DNA of 64,000 bases from Blastomyces gilchristii SLH14081 (lineage: Eukaryota > Ascomycota > Eurotiomycetes > Onygenales > Ajellomycetaceae): the NCBI RefSeq assembly GCF_000003855.2, contig NW_003101682.1, forward strand, positions 6,909,361-6,973,360, in the 5' to 3' direction. The stretch's first letter is position 1, and each line of letters begins with the position of its first letter. Position numbers and translations under genes: made by a program. Positions 46,640 to 59,450 of the stretch are shown in pieces. The notes beneath the pieces are model-generated. The model was not told where the DNA came from. It saw nothing but the letters and a program-made list of their open reading frames with translations, and did not search any database.

Positions 46640-49600
46640 ATATAGCTGTTTTAACAGACTATATCTGATCAATTTTCTTCTCTTCATATTCAGACATTTC
46701 TGAATTCAGTCATTTTCTTATAGCTGCTTAAGTTTCTGATAGAAAGTCTATTAAGTATTTAATTCCTGTCTCAGTTGAGAATAAGAATCTCATATTTAAT
46801 TAATGTAGATCATACTTCTCTTTCAATCTGACTCTGAGACTATTGTATAATGTACAGTGCATTACAATATACTCAGAATTCTCATTTGCATTGCAGAATG
46901 AGCATTCTATTGAATTAAATCTATCATCAAATCTTTATATATAAGATTTGAAATAGTCATGTTCTAATTTCAGCTATATTATAGATGAGAATATTTTCTT
47001 TTTACATTTAATTGAACAAGATTTTCACTTGAGTTTTGTTTCAAATCTTGAATAATGTATACTCTTCTTTTATTTCTATCAGCTTTCATTTCACTTATCT
47101 AAACAAGATTCTTTTATTTTTCTCTTTATAAAAGATCAGAATATAATTTTTTGAATAGATCTGCTTAATTCTGAACCTTTTTTTGCAGCTGAATCAGTCA
47201 ATTCATTATCATGAATATTCATATGAGCAGGAACTCAGTGCAGATGAATTATCAGCTTTGATATTCTTCTCTTTTGAATTTTTAAAATGAAGTTTAAGAT
47301 CAGTTCAAGATTCATTTAATCATTATAACTCTGACTATTTCTAAGTCTTTTTAAAGCAGCTTGACTATCAGAGAATATTCATATCTCTTTCAAACTATTT
47401 TCTCTTTTATAAGATTTTATTTTAATAAGTTTGAAAGCTTTCACTATTATAAATAGTTCAGCATCAAAGACTTCAGATTCATAGTGTAAATTTCAGAAAT
47501 CTGAGATAAAATTAATATTATCTTCAGTATAAGCAATGTCTGTATCTAATCTACTGAAATTCTCATTTTTTAAGTCATCTGAATAAATCAGAATAGAGTC
47601 TTTTATATTAATTGTAGAAATTCTCTTCAAATGCTGTTCACATTCTTTCTCTTTAGATAGTTCACTTATTTACAAGTCTTTAAGAGATTCAAGCTTTTCT
47701 CTTCAGAGAGATAACTTCTCATGATCAACTTTTTCAATATTTAAAGAAGAAAATTGATTTTTAATCAGTGAGTATAGTCTGTACAGTTGAGAAGACATTT
47801 TCTTTAAAGAATTATTTTCATTTCAATTAAGAAATCTATTTCAATTCAGTTCATTTCCAGAGTTAACTGATGAAAATGAGAAAGAGACTCTTTCTCTGAT
47901 TATATAATTTAAGCTCATCTTTATAACTCTCAGAGTATAGTTCATACAGACCTTTTCAAAACTAATAGCAGAAGAGAGAATTGAAGCTTTAATTTTCATT
48001 ACTTTAATAGAAGATGATTTGAATACTCTCAGAATTCTTCTCAAAGCTCTGTTTTACAGACTTTGAAAGAGTTCAGTGAAATTTCCTTGATTATTCTATT
48101 AAACTTAAACTTCATAATCAGCTACTGATATAATACAGACTATATATAACTGTCTTATAGTCTGAAAGAATAGATCTCTCTCTGTATTTAATAGTCTGAT
48201 AATGTTATTTAGTAGTCTTTCTGTCTTGACAGTTCTTTATTGAATATGATATTTAAAATTCAACTTAGAGTTTAATCATACTTCTAATCATTTGATATTT
48301 AAACTGGGTTTAATCTCTCTATTTAAAAGAGTTAAAGATAGTTCTTTCTCATTGAATCTAGAAAAGAAATGAATTAACTCAGTGTTATTTATATTAAGTT
48401 GAATTTGATTGATATCTACTCTAATAAAGATTTTCTTTACAGCTTTTTCAATTATTTTTAAATTCTCTTTAATAGTTTTTGAGCTGTAGACTCAATTAAT
48501 ATCATCTACATCACTCAGAGATTGCACTATTTTCATATTTCTATCTTTGAATAGATATGCAGTGTATATTATAAATAAAATGAGTGAGATTGAAGATTCT
48601 TACAGTACTTCTATTTTTATCTCAGTCTTTTCTTATTTTATTCCATCAAAGAAAAGTTGTATGATTCTTTTAAATATAAAACAGTTAACTCATTTTATTA
48701 GAGAAAGTGACAGTTTTAACATCTTCAAAGTCTGAATTAACTTTGACTTTGAAACACAATTAAATGCTTCTTTTATATTAATAAAAACTGCAGTTGAGAC
48801 CAGATCTTCATGCTTTGTTATTTAAATATTATAAATAACTAAGAGAACAGTGTTAATTGCAGAATATTGTTTTCTATCTTTCATTTATTCACTGAATAAA
48901 AGAGAGTTATTAATAGAGCTTATAAAAGATAGTTAAGTAGCTATTATTTTTTTCAAAACCTTTTCTAGACAGTTTAGTAGAGATATTACTCTATATAACT
49001 TAGAAATTGAGGTTTTTCTATTAGGTTTTATAAGAATCACTTCAGTGACTTCTCTTCAGCATTCAGAATGATATTCATTTTTCAAGAGATTGAAAAAGAG
49101 CTCAAAATATTCATTCTTTAAGTAGAAATATATATTTTGAATACTTAAGTGATTAATTGAATCAGGCTCTGCAGCAGTTTTAACAGAACTTGAGAAGATA
49201 GCTAACTCTAGTTCATCTTATGTAAGATCAGGCCATTTTCAATCATTTTCATCAATGTAGTTGAGAAGTAATATATTCTCTTTCTCTGAATCTAAATCTG
49301 AATCTGGTGAGTTCTGAAAGAGAATTCTTATAAAAGCTTGACATTTTTTCTCAAAAGAGTTTGCTGTATATGATTCATTCTGAAACTCATATTCTAAGAC
49401 TGAGAGTTTTGCTACACTTCTTGTTTTAGTATAGTTAAAAGCTTTAAAAGCTTTCTTTTCTTATACTTCTTCAAGAAATTTATTTCAGCAGTCTGTTTTA
49501 GCTCTTTTAATATCTGAAAAATATTTATTTCTGACAGCTTTAAACTCTTTATTAGATATTATATCATTCTTTCAATCTCTTTTAGCAGTAGCTAATTCTT

Positions 49601-50580
49601 TTCTTTTAAATGAGATATTCTCATTTCATCAAGATTTTGAATACTCACAAGATTTTCTCTTTGAAATATTATCTCTAACACTTATTAGAATAATAGATGT
49701 AATGAGCTTCACTCTATGCTTAAGCATTTCATTTGAGATATCTTGACCAGAATTTCAATATAGCTTTCTCTGTCTTTCAGATTTTAACAGTTTTATACTT
49801 TCTTCAACTGCTTTTCAATCAGCTTTTTCAAAGTTAAACTGATTAGAGAGAAGAGAATTTTCACTCATTTATTTTTTACTCAGTTTAATATCAAATTGAA
49901 TAATCTCATGATCTGATTCTAATGTCTCATTTGAATTAATAAATCAGTTTATAAGCCTTTTTTCTATTAAATTTTATGATATGAAGATTAAATCTATAAT
50001 AGATTTCTGTTTCATATCTTTTCTAAAGAATGTTTGTTAATCAGACTTATTAGTCAAATCTATTGAATGCTCAAAGATTTATTCAATCAGATTATCAGCT
50101 CTCACTGCTCTCTTGCATTCTTAATTTCATTAGAAATGATGTGTATTGAAATCTTCTACAATTATAGAGTTTCTTAATAAAGTTATGTTCAGAAAATCTC
50201 TATCAATTATTCAGATATTGTTATTTTTCTTCAATGACTTTTCATTATAGATATTTATAAGCTGTATAGTATTAAACATATTTTCTTTATCTATAATATC
50301 ACTCATCAGAATATCAGAGTTAGATATAATATTAAATCTTAGATTAAATTAATATCTTGATCTCTTTCTTTCATAGATTACTACTCTTGACTTTATCTCA
50401 GACTTTTGAGATAGAAAGCAGTAGTAGCCTGAATGAGAAATAATGTAATTTTACTCAGTATTAAAATTCAGTTCATGAAGTAGTATAAAATCAACTTTTT
50501 ATTCAAATATAATTTGAAGATAAGAATAAATACAATTTGAGTTTCTATTCACATTATTTTGAATATATGTGATTTTTAAA
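46640..50580 (-). pseudogene. LINE-L ORF2 remnant (endonuclease, RT, RNase H)
   Basis: Minus strand. The RT catalytic region near 48520-48490 reads DVDDIN (FVDD/YVDD box). RNase H lies around 47600-47400. A readable piece at 48044-47841 (MRRILRVFKSSSIKVMKIKA) is the counterpart of 57065-57268 in the right copy. The endonuclease region is 50580-49900 and heavily interrupted. The plus-strand frame at 48547-48735 is antisense. Confidence 0.8.
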
Positions 50581-51013
50581 GAGTTTTTAAACTTTTTTTA
50601 TTATTTTTGTTATATATACATATTAAAAGAGAGTAGAGATAGAGTAGAATCTAGTCACTATCATCAGATAGTAGATTATAACTATTTTAAAAAGTAGGAA
50701 TCTCAACTGCTTGTATTATATCTAGTTTATTATCAGAGTCATTTCTCAATTCTCTAATCTTAACAGAGGTTTGAGAATTCAAATTCTATTTACATTTAGC
50801 TGAAGAATTGAAGTTTGAAGATTTAAATAGTTAAGAGTTTCTTCTTTTTAAGCTTACAGTTATAAGTTTACTGACTTAACTCTTCTCTTCAGTTCTAGAT
50901 TGACTTTGAGCTTCATCTTTTCTTCAGTTCTTTTGAGTTCTAGAAGTAAATATACATTCTTTTAAGCTAGATACATGTTTTTCTTTACAATTAGAGCACT
51001 TAAGCAGAGTGTG

Positions 51014-51208
51014 TTAACATATTTCATCTCTTTTTAAGCATGTTTCACATTTATGCTCACTAGTTTTGTGATCTCTGACACAGAATGTACATTTTGAGTC
51101 TCTAAAACATGAGATTATAAAGTATTCATATCTTTGACAGTTTGAACACTGTGTTTGAGCTTTGAGATTCATTCTTGAGTCTTTGTATTCATGAACTCTC
51201 ATTTTCAA
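51014..51208 (-). pseudogene. LINE-L ORF1 C-terminal zinc knuckles
   Basis: 64 open codons with three Cys clusters: CSNCQRYEYFIISC, CTFCVRDHKTSEHKC and CETCLKRDEIC, the CCHC-type knuckles of LINE ORF1 proteins that bind the element RNA. In LINE-R the first cluster is decayed (YSNCQRYEHFTISYF), so this copy is the better reference. The frame is truncated upstream by the end of the LINE. Confidence 0.82.
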
Positions 51209-51228
51209 ACCTGCTACTCTTACTTCAC

Positions 51229-51625
51229 TCGATCATACGAGCATTTTGACCCCATCGCCGACCGCATACCCCGTGTGGTGGTGGAGTTATCCAACCAAAC
51301 ATGAACCAGACGTTGTTCGAAACTCCTGTGTGGGATTATCCCCCATTCTCCCCTACCACACCACAACCCCGGGCCAAATTGCCATACAAATTGTAAGGTG
51401 AAGAGACCTAGCCATATGCATCAATCTTCTCGATTTTGGAAGATCCCTGATCTGTAATTGTGGAGATATCTGAGAAGTGACCTCTGCGAAAACCCTGTTC
51501 ATCTTTGATGTTCCAAAACACTAACACCAAGTCCCACCCTTGTACCGCCCTTCCCAATCTGGCCCATCCCTGGCAGAAAAATACAAAAAGATACCTCAGT
51601 GATAATATCAAGCATATAATCAACA
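51229..51625. other. Unmutated, CpG-containing island between the LINE copies
   Basis: About 400 bp of ordinary base composition with many CC, GG and CG steps (CCATCGCCGACCGCATACCCC, then CCCCGGGCC), surrounded by decayed DNA. A 71-codon minus-strand frame (51623-51408) is open but shows no domain. It may be unique host sequence, or a repeat too short or too young to be mutated. The right boundary lies inside a tandem duplication. Confidence 0.7.
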
Positions 51626-51785
51626 GATACTTCTGAAGTGCAATCTCTGCAGTCTGTCTTCAGTGTATCTAGACATTAACAGCAAGTCTCACTCTCATAC
51701 TACCCCTCTCAATCTGGCTCATTCTCAGCAGAATAATACAAAAAGATACCTCAGCAACAGTATTCAATACATAATCAGGAGATAA
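51474..51785. repeat. Tandem duplication, one unit intact and one mutated
   Basis: Units at about 51474-51624 and 51632-51785 share CTCTGC, AATCTGG, AATACAAAAAGATACCTCAG and the following ATAATCA. Nearly all differences are C-to-T or G-to-A in the right-hand unit, for example CTGGCCCATCCCTGGCAG against CTGGCTCATTCTCAGCAG. Confidence 0.8.
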
Positions 51786-52711
51786 CAAGTCAACAGATCA
51801 AGTCAACAGCATATTAACAACTATAAATTCAGTATATCTCAAGAGCTGACTGAGTCTTTGATCTCTGCACAGTGAGATATATTAAATCTAGTTTTAATAT
51901 CTTAATATTCAATAGATTCTGTAAGAGATTGAGAACAGCAATACTAGGTTTCTATTAAATTTGAGAATTAACTCTGTATTAATATAATTATTGACAAAGT
52001 CTTCTATTTTGAGATATAAATAATCAGTTTCTCTACATTCTGCTGATAATATTTATATTATTATATAGAAACAGACTTATATTCTCTATAATATCAAGAC
52101 TCTGAAGAGAGAAAGTCTTGATAGAAGATATACAGTAGTGTATATCTTAGCAGTTTCTATCTCATTCTTCTGCAGCAGTTATTGCAAAAAAAAAAATCTT
52201 AGAAATAGTTTTTTACTTCTCTTGAAAAAGTAAGATGTTTTTCTCTGAATTTTATACAATATTCTTATAAAGAATTAAAAACAGAGCTGTTTTCTATTAT
52301 AATTTCATATTCTTTTAAGTAAGAATTACTTTTTCAGTGACTGAAGAGCTTTCATTAATACTTAATTCTTTTTTACACTCTTTATTAACTGATTTGAGTT
52401 GCACACTTGTTATGTGAGAAGAATTGAATAATTTAGAATAAAATTGAATAGTTTTAATCAATTCTCTGCAAAAAATTGATCTATTTTTTGTCAGTTTTTC
52501 TCTTAAAAACTGTCATATTATCTGATTTATTATTAATTGATATCATACTTTTTCTCACTATATCTTAAGAAAGAGATTGTAAAGATTTTATTGATTTATC
52601 TTAAAAATCAATTTTAATTTATTACATTCTCTTCAAAAATCTAATCTAGTTACTGAACTAGTGTGAAAAAAATCAGATGTTTTATACACAAAAGTCTTTT
52701 ATTCTTCTTTT
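51786..52711. other. AT-rich segment upstream of LINE-R, possibly its 5' UTR
   Basis: No gene seen. A run of about ten A occurs near 52188. LINE-L is truncated before this part, so there is no second copy to define the LINE 5' end. Confidence 0.35.
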
Positions 52712-52840
52712 GAAACAGTCTGATCAACTTTTCAATTGAAAACAGACTTAGAAACCTCTTAATTGAAACAGTCTGATCAACTTTTCAATTCAAAAGAGTT
52801 TAATAAATATCTCAATTGAATCAGTCTGATCAACTTTTCA
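52712..52840 (+). repeat. 53-bp tandem repeats before LINE-R ORF1
   Basis: Three copies of the core CAGTCTGATCAACTTTTCA start near 52716, 52769 and 52821, about 53 bp apart, ending some 30 bp before the first coding-like sequence. Tandem monomers in this place resemble promoter arrays of some LINEs; that function is inferred. Confidence 0.8.
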
Positions 52841-52852
52841 TTGAGTAAGAAC

Positions 52853-54440
52853 AATGAGTTCAAATATATACTGAGTTGATGTGGAAAAAGATGCTTTCTC
52901 AAATACTATTTCTGATATTGAAATTCTGAAGAGAAGAAAGAAAGAAGAAATAGAGAAACAATAAGTTCTTGAAATACAGAAACTTGAAAAAGTAAGTAAA
53001 ATTCTTGAAAAGCAGTGTCTGAGTAAGATGAATGAAGAAGTTCTGTTAATTCTTCATACTCAGACTAGACAACTACAGAAAGTGATCAAGTTCAAACTTG
53101 GAATTTTAAACACAGTTCTAAAAACTTTGAAAATTTCTAATATAATTACTGACTCTTCAGTTTGCTCTTCTTTCTTTTCTACTTCTTCTTCTTCTTCTTC
53201 TTTAAATCAGAAGAAAACATATGTTCAAGCAGCTGAATCTACTATCTCTAAACCTGCTATCTCTAAATCTGCTGTCTCAAAACCTGCTCAAAATTCTGAG
53301 AAAACTGAGAAGAATACTGCTCATACTTCTATTGATAGAAGAGTGCAGAAAAAAATGTAAAAAGAGAAAAATCTTTAAATTTTCAGAAATAGAAGATATA
53401 TTCTCAAAGTCTCAAATCAGAACATCTTGCAGAGAAATAAGCTAAACTCAAATCTTATTTTCAGAATTAGAAATGAAATTAATCAGCAGTTCTTTTCTCA
53501 GTTAATAACTAATATTGAAGTTCAAAAATCAGTTATAGCTTTAATTGAGTTATTCTTCTTTGAAAACTTCATCATTCTGATCACAATGTTTGAATTCAGT
53601 GTAGAATTCCTTATTCAGAATGAGAATCTCTGAAAATCAGTAGTAGAATCTCTGTTGAATACAACAATTCTATCTGAGAGATATGAAAAGTGAGATAAAT
53701 TCATTCTTTATAATATTTCAGTTGAAATCTTTGACTGTGAGAAAGGAATGCTACTTCTTAAAAATGAATCAAAAGAATACAATTCTATTCAACTGAGAAA
53801 AGAGTCTGTATAACTTAATTCAATTAAGTTCAGACAGAGTAGAAGAAATATCTCTGTTTTAGTGTATATAAAGACACTTGAACAATCAAGAATCTCTGAA
53901 GTAAGAGTAACAGATTTGAAAATGAGAGTTCATGAATACAAAGACTCAAGAATGAATCTCAAAGCTCAAACATAGTATTCAAACTGTCAAAGATATGAAC
54001 ACTTTACAATCTCTTATTTCAGAGACTCAAAATGCGCATTCTATGCTAGAGATCATAAAACTAGTGAGTATAAATATGAAACATGCTTAAAAAGAGATGA
54101 AATATGTTAATATACTCTACTTAAGTGCTTCAATTGTAAAGAATAACATGCATCTAGCTCAAAAGAATGTGTATTTACTTCAAGAACTCAGAAGAACTGA
54201 AGAAAAGATGAAGCTCAAAGTGAATCTAAAACTGAAGAGAAAAGTCAAGCTAGTAAATCTATAACTGCAAGCTTAAAAAGAAGAAATTCTTAACTATCTA
54301 GATCTTCAAACTTCAATTCTTCAGCTAAATATAAATAGAATTTGAATTCTCAAACTTCTGTTAAGATTAGAGAATTGAGAAATGACTCTGATAATAAACT
54401 AGATATAATATAAGCAGTTGAGATTCCTACTTTTCAAAAT
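52853..54440 (+). pseudogene. LINE-R ORF1 (nucleic-acid binding, CCHC)
   Basis: Begins with MSSNIY at the ATG near 52854 and has a coiled-coil-like N-terminal stretch (LKRRKKEEIEKQ, then VSKILEKQCLSKMNEEVLL), a serine-rich linker (about 53155-53220) and C-terminal Cys clusters near 53975-54130 (NCQRYEHF, YETCLKRDEIC, CFNCKE). The 110-codon piece at 53028-53360 lies in this frame; the overlapping piece at 53221-53445 is a shadow. Stops are TGA/TAA/TAG. Confidence 0.78.
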
Positions 54441-54555
54441 AGTTATAATCTACTATCTGATAATAGAGATTAGATTTTACTCTATCTCTACTCTCTCTTA
54501 GTATGAATATACAACAAAAACAATAAAAAAAGTTTAAAAACTCTTCAAAAATCAC

Positions 54556-57500
54556 ATTTATTCAAAATAATATGAATAGAAACTCAAATTGTATTTATTC
54601 TTGTCTTCAGATTATATTTGAATACAAAGTTGACTTTGTACTTCTTCAAGAATCAAACTTTGATACTGAGTAAAAGTATATCATTTCTCATTCAAGCTAT
54701 TACTACTTTCTTTCTGAAAAGTCTGAGATAAAATCAAGAGTAGTAATCTATAGAAGAAAAAGATCAAGATATTAATTTAATTTGAGATTTGATATTATAT
54801 CTGACTCTGATATTCTAGTGAGTGATATTATAGATAAAGAGAATGAGTTTAATACTATTCAACTTATAAATATCTATAATGAAAAGTCATTGAAAGAAAA
54901 CAACAATATCTGAACAATTGATAGAGAATTTTTGAATATAACTCTCTTAAAAAACTCTATAATTGCAGAAGACTTCAATACACATCATCTCTGATAGAAC
55001 TCAGAGTGTATAAGAGTAGTAAGAGCAGATAAACTGATTGAATGAACTTTTAAGCATTTAATAGATTTAGTTAACAAGTCTGATCAATAAACATTCTTTA
55101 GAAAAGATATGAAACAGAAATCTATTATAGATCTAACTTTTATATCACAAAATCTAATTGAAAAAAGACTTATAAACTAATTTATTGATTTAAATGAAAT
55201 CTCAGAATCAGATCATGAGATCATTCAATTTGATATTGAACTGAGTGAAAAACAAAGAAGTGAAAATTCTCTTCTCTCTAATCAGTATAACTTTGAAAAA
55301 GCTGTTTAAAAAGCAGTTAAAGAAAGAGTAAAACAGCTGAAATCTGAAAGACAGAGTGAGCTCTATTGAAATCAAAGTCAAGATATCTCAAATGAAATAC
55401 TTAAGAATAGAGTAAAGCTGATTATATCTATTCTTCTAACAAGTATTAAAGAAAATATTTCAAAGAAAAAGTCTTCTGAGTATTTCAAACCTTGATGAAA
55501 TGAGAATATCACTTCTAAAAGAAAGCAATTAGTCACTGCTAAGAGAGATTGAAAGAATAACTTAATATCTGATAAAGAGTTCAAAGCTATTTGAAATGAA
55601 TATTTTTCAGATATTAAAAAAGTCAAAACAGATTACTGAAACACATTTCTTAAAGAAATATAAGAAAAAGAAGTTTTTAAAGTCTTCAACTATACTAAAA
55701 CAAGAAGTGTAGCAAAGCTTTCAATCTTAGAATATAAATTTCAGAATGAATTGTATACAGCAAACTCTTTTGAGAAAAAATATCAAGCTTTTATGAGAAT
55801 TCTCTTTCAAAACTCATCACATTTAGAAGAGAAGAATATGTCATTTCATGAATATATTGATGAAAGTAACTGGGAATGATCTGAGCTTACATGTGATGAA
55901 CTAGAGTCAGTAATATTCTCAAGTTCAATTAAAACTGCTGCAGGGCCTGATTCAATTAATCATTTAATTATTCAAAACATATATTTCTACTTGATGAATG
56001 AATATTTTGAGCTCTTTTTCAATCTCTTAAAAAATGATTATCATTCTGAATACTGAAGAGAAGCTACTGAAGTAATCCTTGTAAAACCTAATAGAAAAGC
56101 TTCAATTTCTAAGTTATATAGAGTAATATCTCTGTTGAACTATTTGAAAAAAGTTCTAGAAAAGATAATAGCTACTAGATTATCTTTTATAAGCTCTATT
56201 AGTAATTCTCTTCTATTTAATGAATAAATGAGAGATAGAAAACAATATTCTGCAATTGACACTATTCTCTCAGTTATTCATAATATTCAAGTAGTAAAGT
56301 ATGAAGGCCTGCTCTTAACTGCAGTTTTTATTGATATAAAAGATGCATTTAATCATGTTTCAAAGTCTAAGATAATTCAAACTTTGAAGATGTTAAAACT
56401 GTCACTTTCTCTAATAAATTGAGTTAATTACATATCTAAAAGAATTATACAACTATTCTTTAATGAAAGAAAACAAGATAAAACTGAGATAAAAATAGAA
56501 GTATTACAAGAATCTTCAATCTCATCTGTTTTATTTGTAATATACACTGCATATCTATTCAAGAATAGAGAGAAGAAAATAGTGAGATCTTCAAGTTATG
56601 TAGATGATATTAGTCTCCTCTACAGTTCAAAGACAATTAAAGATAATTTAGAAGTGATTGAGAAAGCAGTAAAGAAAATTTTTGTTAGAGCAGATATCAA
56701 TCTAATTCAATTTGATATGAATAAAACTGAGTTAATTCACTTTTTTTCCAGGCTTAATGAGAAAGAACTAAGTCTAACTCTTTTGAATAAAGAGATTAAA
56801 CCCAGTTTGAATGTCAAATGACTAGAAGTATGGTTAAACTCTAAGTTGAATTTTAAATATCATATTTAACAAAGAATCATCAAGACAGAGAGACTACTGA
56901 ATAGTATAATCAGACTATTAAATACTGAGAGAGATCTATTCTTTCAGGCTATGAGACAGTTATACATAGTCTGTATTATCTCAGTACCTGATTATAAAGT
57001 TTAAGTTTAGTGAAACAATCAAGATAACTTCACTGAACTGTTTCAAAGTCTATAAAACAGAGCTTTGAGAAGAATTCTGAGAGCATTCAAATCATCTTCT
57101 ATTAAAGCAATGAAAATTGAAGCTTCAATTTCATCTTCTGCTATTCAATTTGAAAAGGCCTGTATGAACTATGCTCTAAGAGTCATGAAGATGAGCTTAA
57201 ATCATATAATCAGAGACAGAGTCTCTTCTTCATTTTCATCAGTTAACTCAGGAAATGAACTGAATTGAAATAGATTTCTTGATTGAAATGAGAATAATGC
57301 TTTAAAGAAAATGCTCTCTCAACTGTATAGACTATATTCACTTATTAAGAATCAATTTTCTTCATTAAATGTTGAGAAAATTGATCATGAGAAGATATCT
57401 CTCTGAAAAGAAAAGCTGAAATCTCTCATAGACTTATAAATAAGTGAACTATCTAAAGAGAGAGAATATGAACAGCATTTGAAGAAGATCTCTACAATCA

Positions 57501-57670
57501 ATATAAAGAACTCTATTCTGATTTACTCAGATGACTCAAAAAATGAGAATTTAAATAGATTAGATGCAGGCATTGCTTATACTGAAGATAATATCAATTT
57601 TATCTCAGATTTCTGAAATTTAGACTGTGAATCTAAAGTCTTTGATGCTGAACTATTTACAATAGTGAAA
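54556..57670 (+). pseudogene. LINE-R ORF2: endonuclease, RT, partial RNase H
   Basis: Endonuclease: VDFVLLQESNF (54630), AEDFNTHHL (54967), where GDFN has become EDFN, and SESDHEIIQFDI (55205). RT: TAAGPDSINHLI (55935), AVFIDIKDAFNHVSKSKI (56320-56370), LQESSISSVLF in place of PQGSPxSPxLF (56508) and SYVDDISLLY (56593-56622), with the catalytic DD intact. RNase H: ILIYSDDSKNENL (57510) and VFDAELFTIVK (57640). The frame is broken by TGA/TAA and ends at the gypsy2-III junction. The enzyme would nick target DNA and copy its RNA there. Confidence 0.88.
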
Positions 57671-57927
57671 TGTAAGAAATCCCGCTTCTCGCGAATCCTT
57701 TACCCCTATTCCTATCTCTCGCATAACCAATAGGGCTAGCGGCCCTTGACTACACACAACTATATAGACTGAAGTTTGTGAATACTATTTGTAACTCAGC
57801 TTGAATGCTATTATACATTTGACTTCTACATTTATCTTTCTACTGTGAACACTTCTAGTAGTTAACAGTATATATCATGTCAAGCTGCAAACATCTGAAT
57901 AATCACCTGCAAGCACTTATTCTTACA
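57671..57927 (+). repeat. gypsy2-III 5' LTR
   Basis: 257 bp, TGTAAGAAATCCCGCTTC to CACTTATTCTTACA. The first 80 bp (CTCGCG, CTAGCGGCCC) are unmutated. Followed by TTTCAAGCTCAGTCAG, where the primer-binding site would lie. Confidence 0.93.
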
Positions 57928-57929
57928 TT

Positions 57930-59450
57930 TCAAGCTCAGTCAGTCAGCAACTGCCTGTTATGACTGAAAGAACTAGAAACTCACATGCTTCAATCCCTGC
58001 AAACCCTACTGCAGACACTCAGAAGCAGTCACTCAAATCATGAATAACTTTCATGAAAGAAGTCTCAGAGAACTTATCAATCACTCACAGAACATCATTC
58101 TCTGCATCTGTGACAGAGAAACTCTCTGAACTCATGAATGAATTAATCTCAGTGAAGAACATTCTTGAGCATCTCTCACAGAATTAAGCTATTTTTCTAT
58201 AAGAAATGCTTACTGTCTGTAAACATCCTTGAACTGAGTCTCTAGACATGATCTTCAGAGACACCTGTGAACTGAAAAGAAACTTTCTCAAGTCATGACC
58301 ACTTAAGGCCATCTATTGAACCACAATCTATAAAAGCTTTTACAAGTTTGTATTTGAAATTGACTTACAAGCCCAGCTGTGTGACATGAAAGATGAAGAA
58401 GCTGTTATCTATGTAATGACAGGCCTCTATTACACTGAAGTCAAGAACTGGCTGAATTATCTAGAGAATGATCATGAGAGATTCTGATGATCTGTTCTCA
58501 AGACCTATCTAGAGAACAAGTTGAGAAACTTCATGAGCTGAACAGAGAACACCTGAACTGTGATTATCAATATTAGAAAAAGAGATGAGAAATCTGATGA
58601 AGACTACTTACAGTGCTTCATAGAATTGTGATGTGAATTGAGACCTGTGAAAACAGAGCTCTGAAACAAGACCTGAATAATGATGTTTATGAAGAGACTG
58701 AATAAAGACATGCAGAACAAGCTCATTGAGCAAGGCTCTAAGTTCTTGACTCTGGAGAAACTGATGACTCTCATTCATTGCTTGCAGATCACTGTGAGAG
58801 TCACAGACCTGTGAAGAGCAGATCATCAACTGACTCTGTAAGGGCCAGAACAACAGAGAACAGGTTTGTTAGAAAAAGATGATAAGATACAGAGAGATTT
58901 GTGTCTGACTGCTGAGCAGAAAGAAAAAGCTTTATAAGCTTCTATAAACAGAGTGTACAACAGAAAGATCAAGGAAAAGAAACTCTGCTTCATCTGTTCT
59001 AAATCAGAACATCTCTGCATAAACTATCTGAATAAATCAAAATAGAAATTTGAGAAGTTATGAACAGAGTCAGCAACAGCCTTCTTAAGAGTCTTGAAGC
59101 TGACACCTGAATCTGTTGCTTTCTCAATGAAAATGCTTGCTTATAAGAAGAGATCACACCGCAGTGCTGCTGCTCTGCAAGTATGAAAAGTATTGATGAA
59201 CTCAGAATCCCAGGTCACTGTGATGTTCCTAAAGCTCACAGAGTGAATGAGCTGAAAGATGAAGACTGAGAACCTGCTCTTATAATAAGCAGGGCATGAG
59301 AACTCAGACCTGAGAGCTGAGAGACTTATAAGAGTTATCTTTGAATTGCAAGATCTCTCTGAAACCTGAAGAAGATTTGTGAAAACTGTGATTATCACAG
59401 ACATCACAGATGATATATATTTGAAACTTGTATAGCTTCAAAGACACAAT
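57930..59450 (+). pseudogene. gypsy2-III gag with zinc knuckle
   Basis: Decayed gag. The knuckle near 58980-59035 reads LCFICSKSEHLCINYLNKS: C-x2-C-x4-H-x4 followed by Tyr in place of the last Cys, and Glu in place of the usual Gly, both explained by G-to-A. Minus-strand frames at 58608-58853, 58826-59020 and 59141-59407 are antisense to gag. Confidence 0.8.

Larger units (their letters stand above)
46530..51228 (-). mobile_element. LINE-L: Tad1-like non-LTR retrotransposon, 5'-truncated, reverse
   Basis: Reverse copy of the LINE at 52850-57670. It begins at 51228 inside ORF1 and extends to about 46530, so it keeps the 3' part missing from the right copy. 5' truncation is typical of target-primed reverse transcription. 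No clear poly-A is visible at the 3' end, and no target duplication could be assigned. Confidence 0.88.
52850..57670 (+). mobile_element. LINE-R: Tad1-like non-LTR retrotransposon, cut by gypsy2-III
   Basis: ORF1 and ORF2 in forward orientation, ending inside RNase H at 57670 where the gypsy2-III LTR begins. Protein domains (CCHC ORF1, apurinic-type endonuclease, non-LTR RT, RNase H) match the Tad1/I-like LINEs common in filamentous ascomycetes. Confidence 0.9.

Noticed and set aside
51260..51340. tRNA or 5S-like gene in the unmutated island (GTTCGAAAC resembles a B box)
   Set aside because: No cloverleaf or convincing A box could be formed, and no 5S consensus is visible.
51408..51623. 71-codon minus-strand host gene
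   Set aside because: Short, no domain, and half of it lies in a tandemly duplicated non-coding unit.
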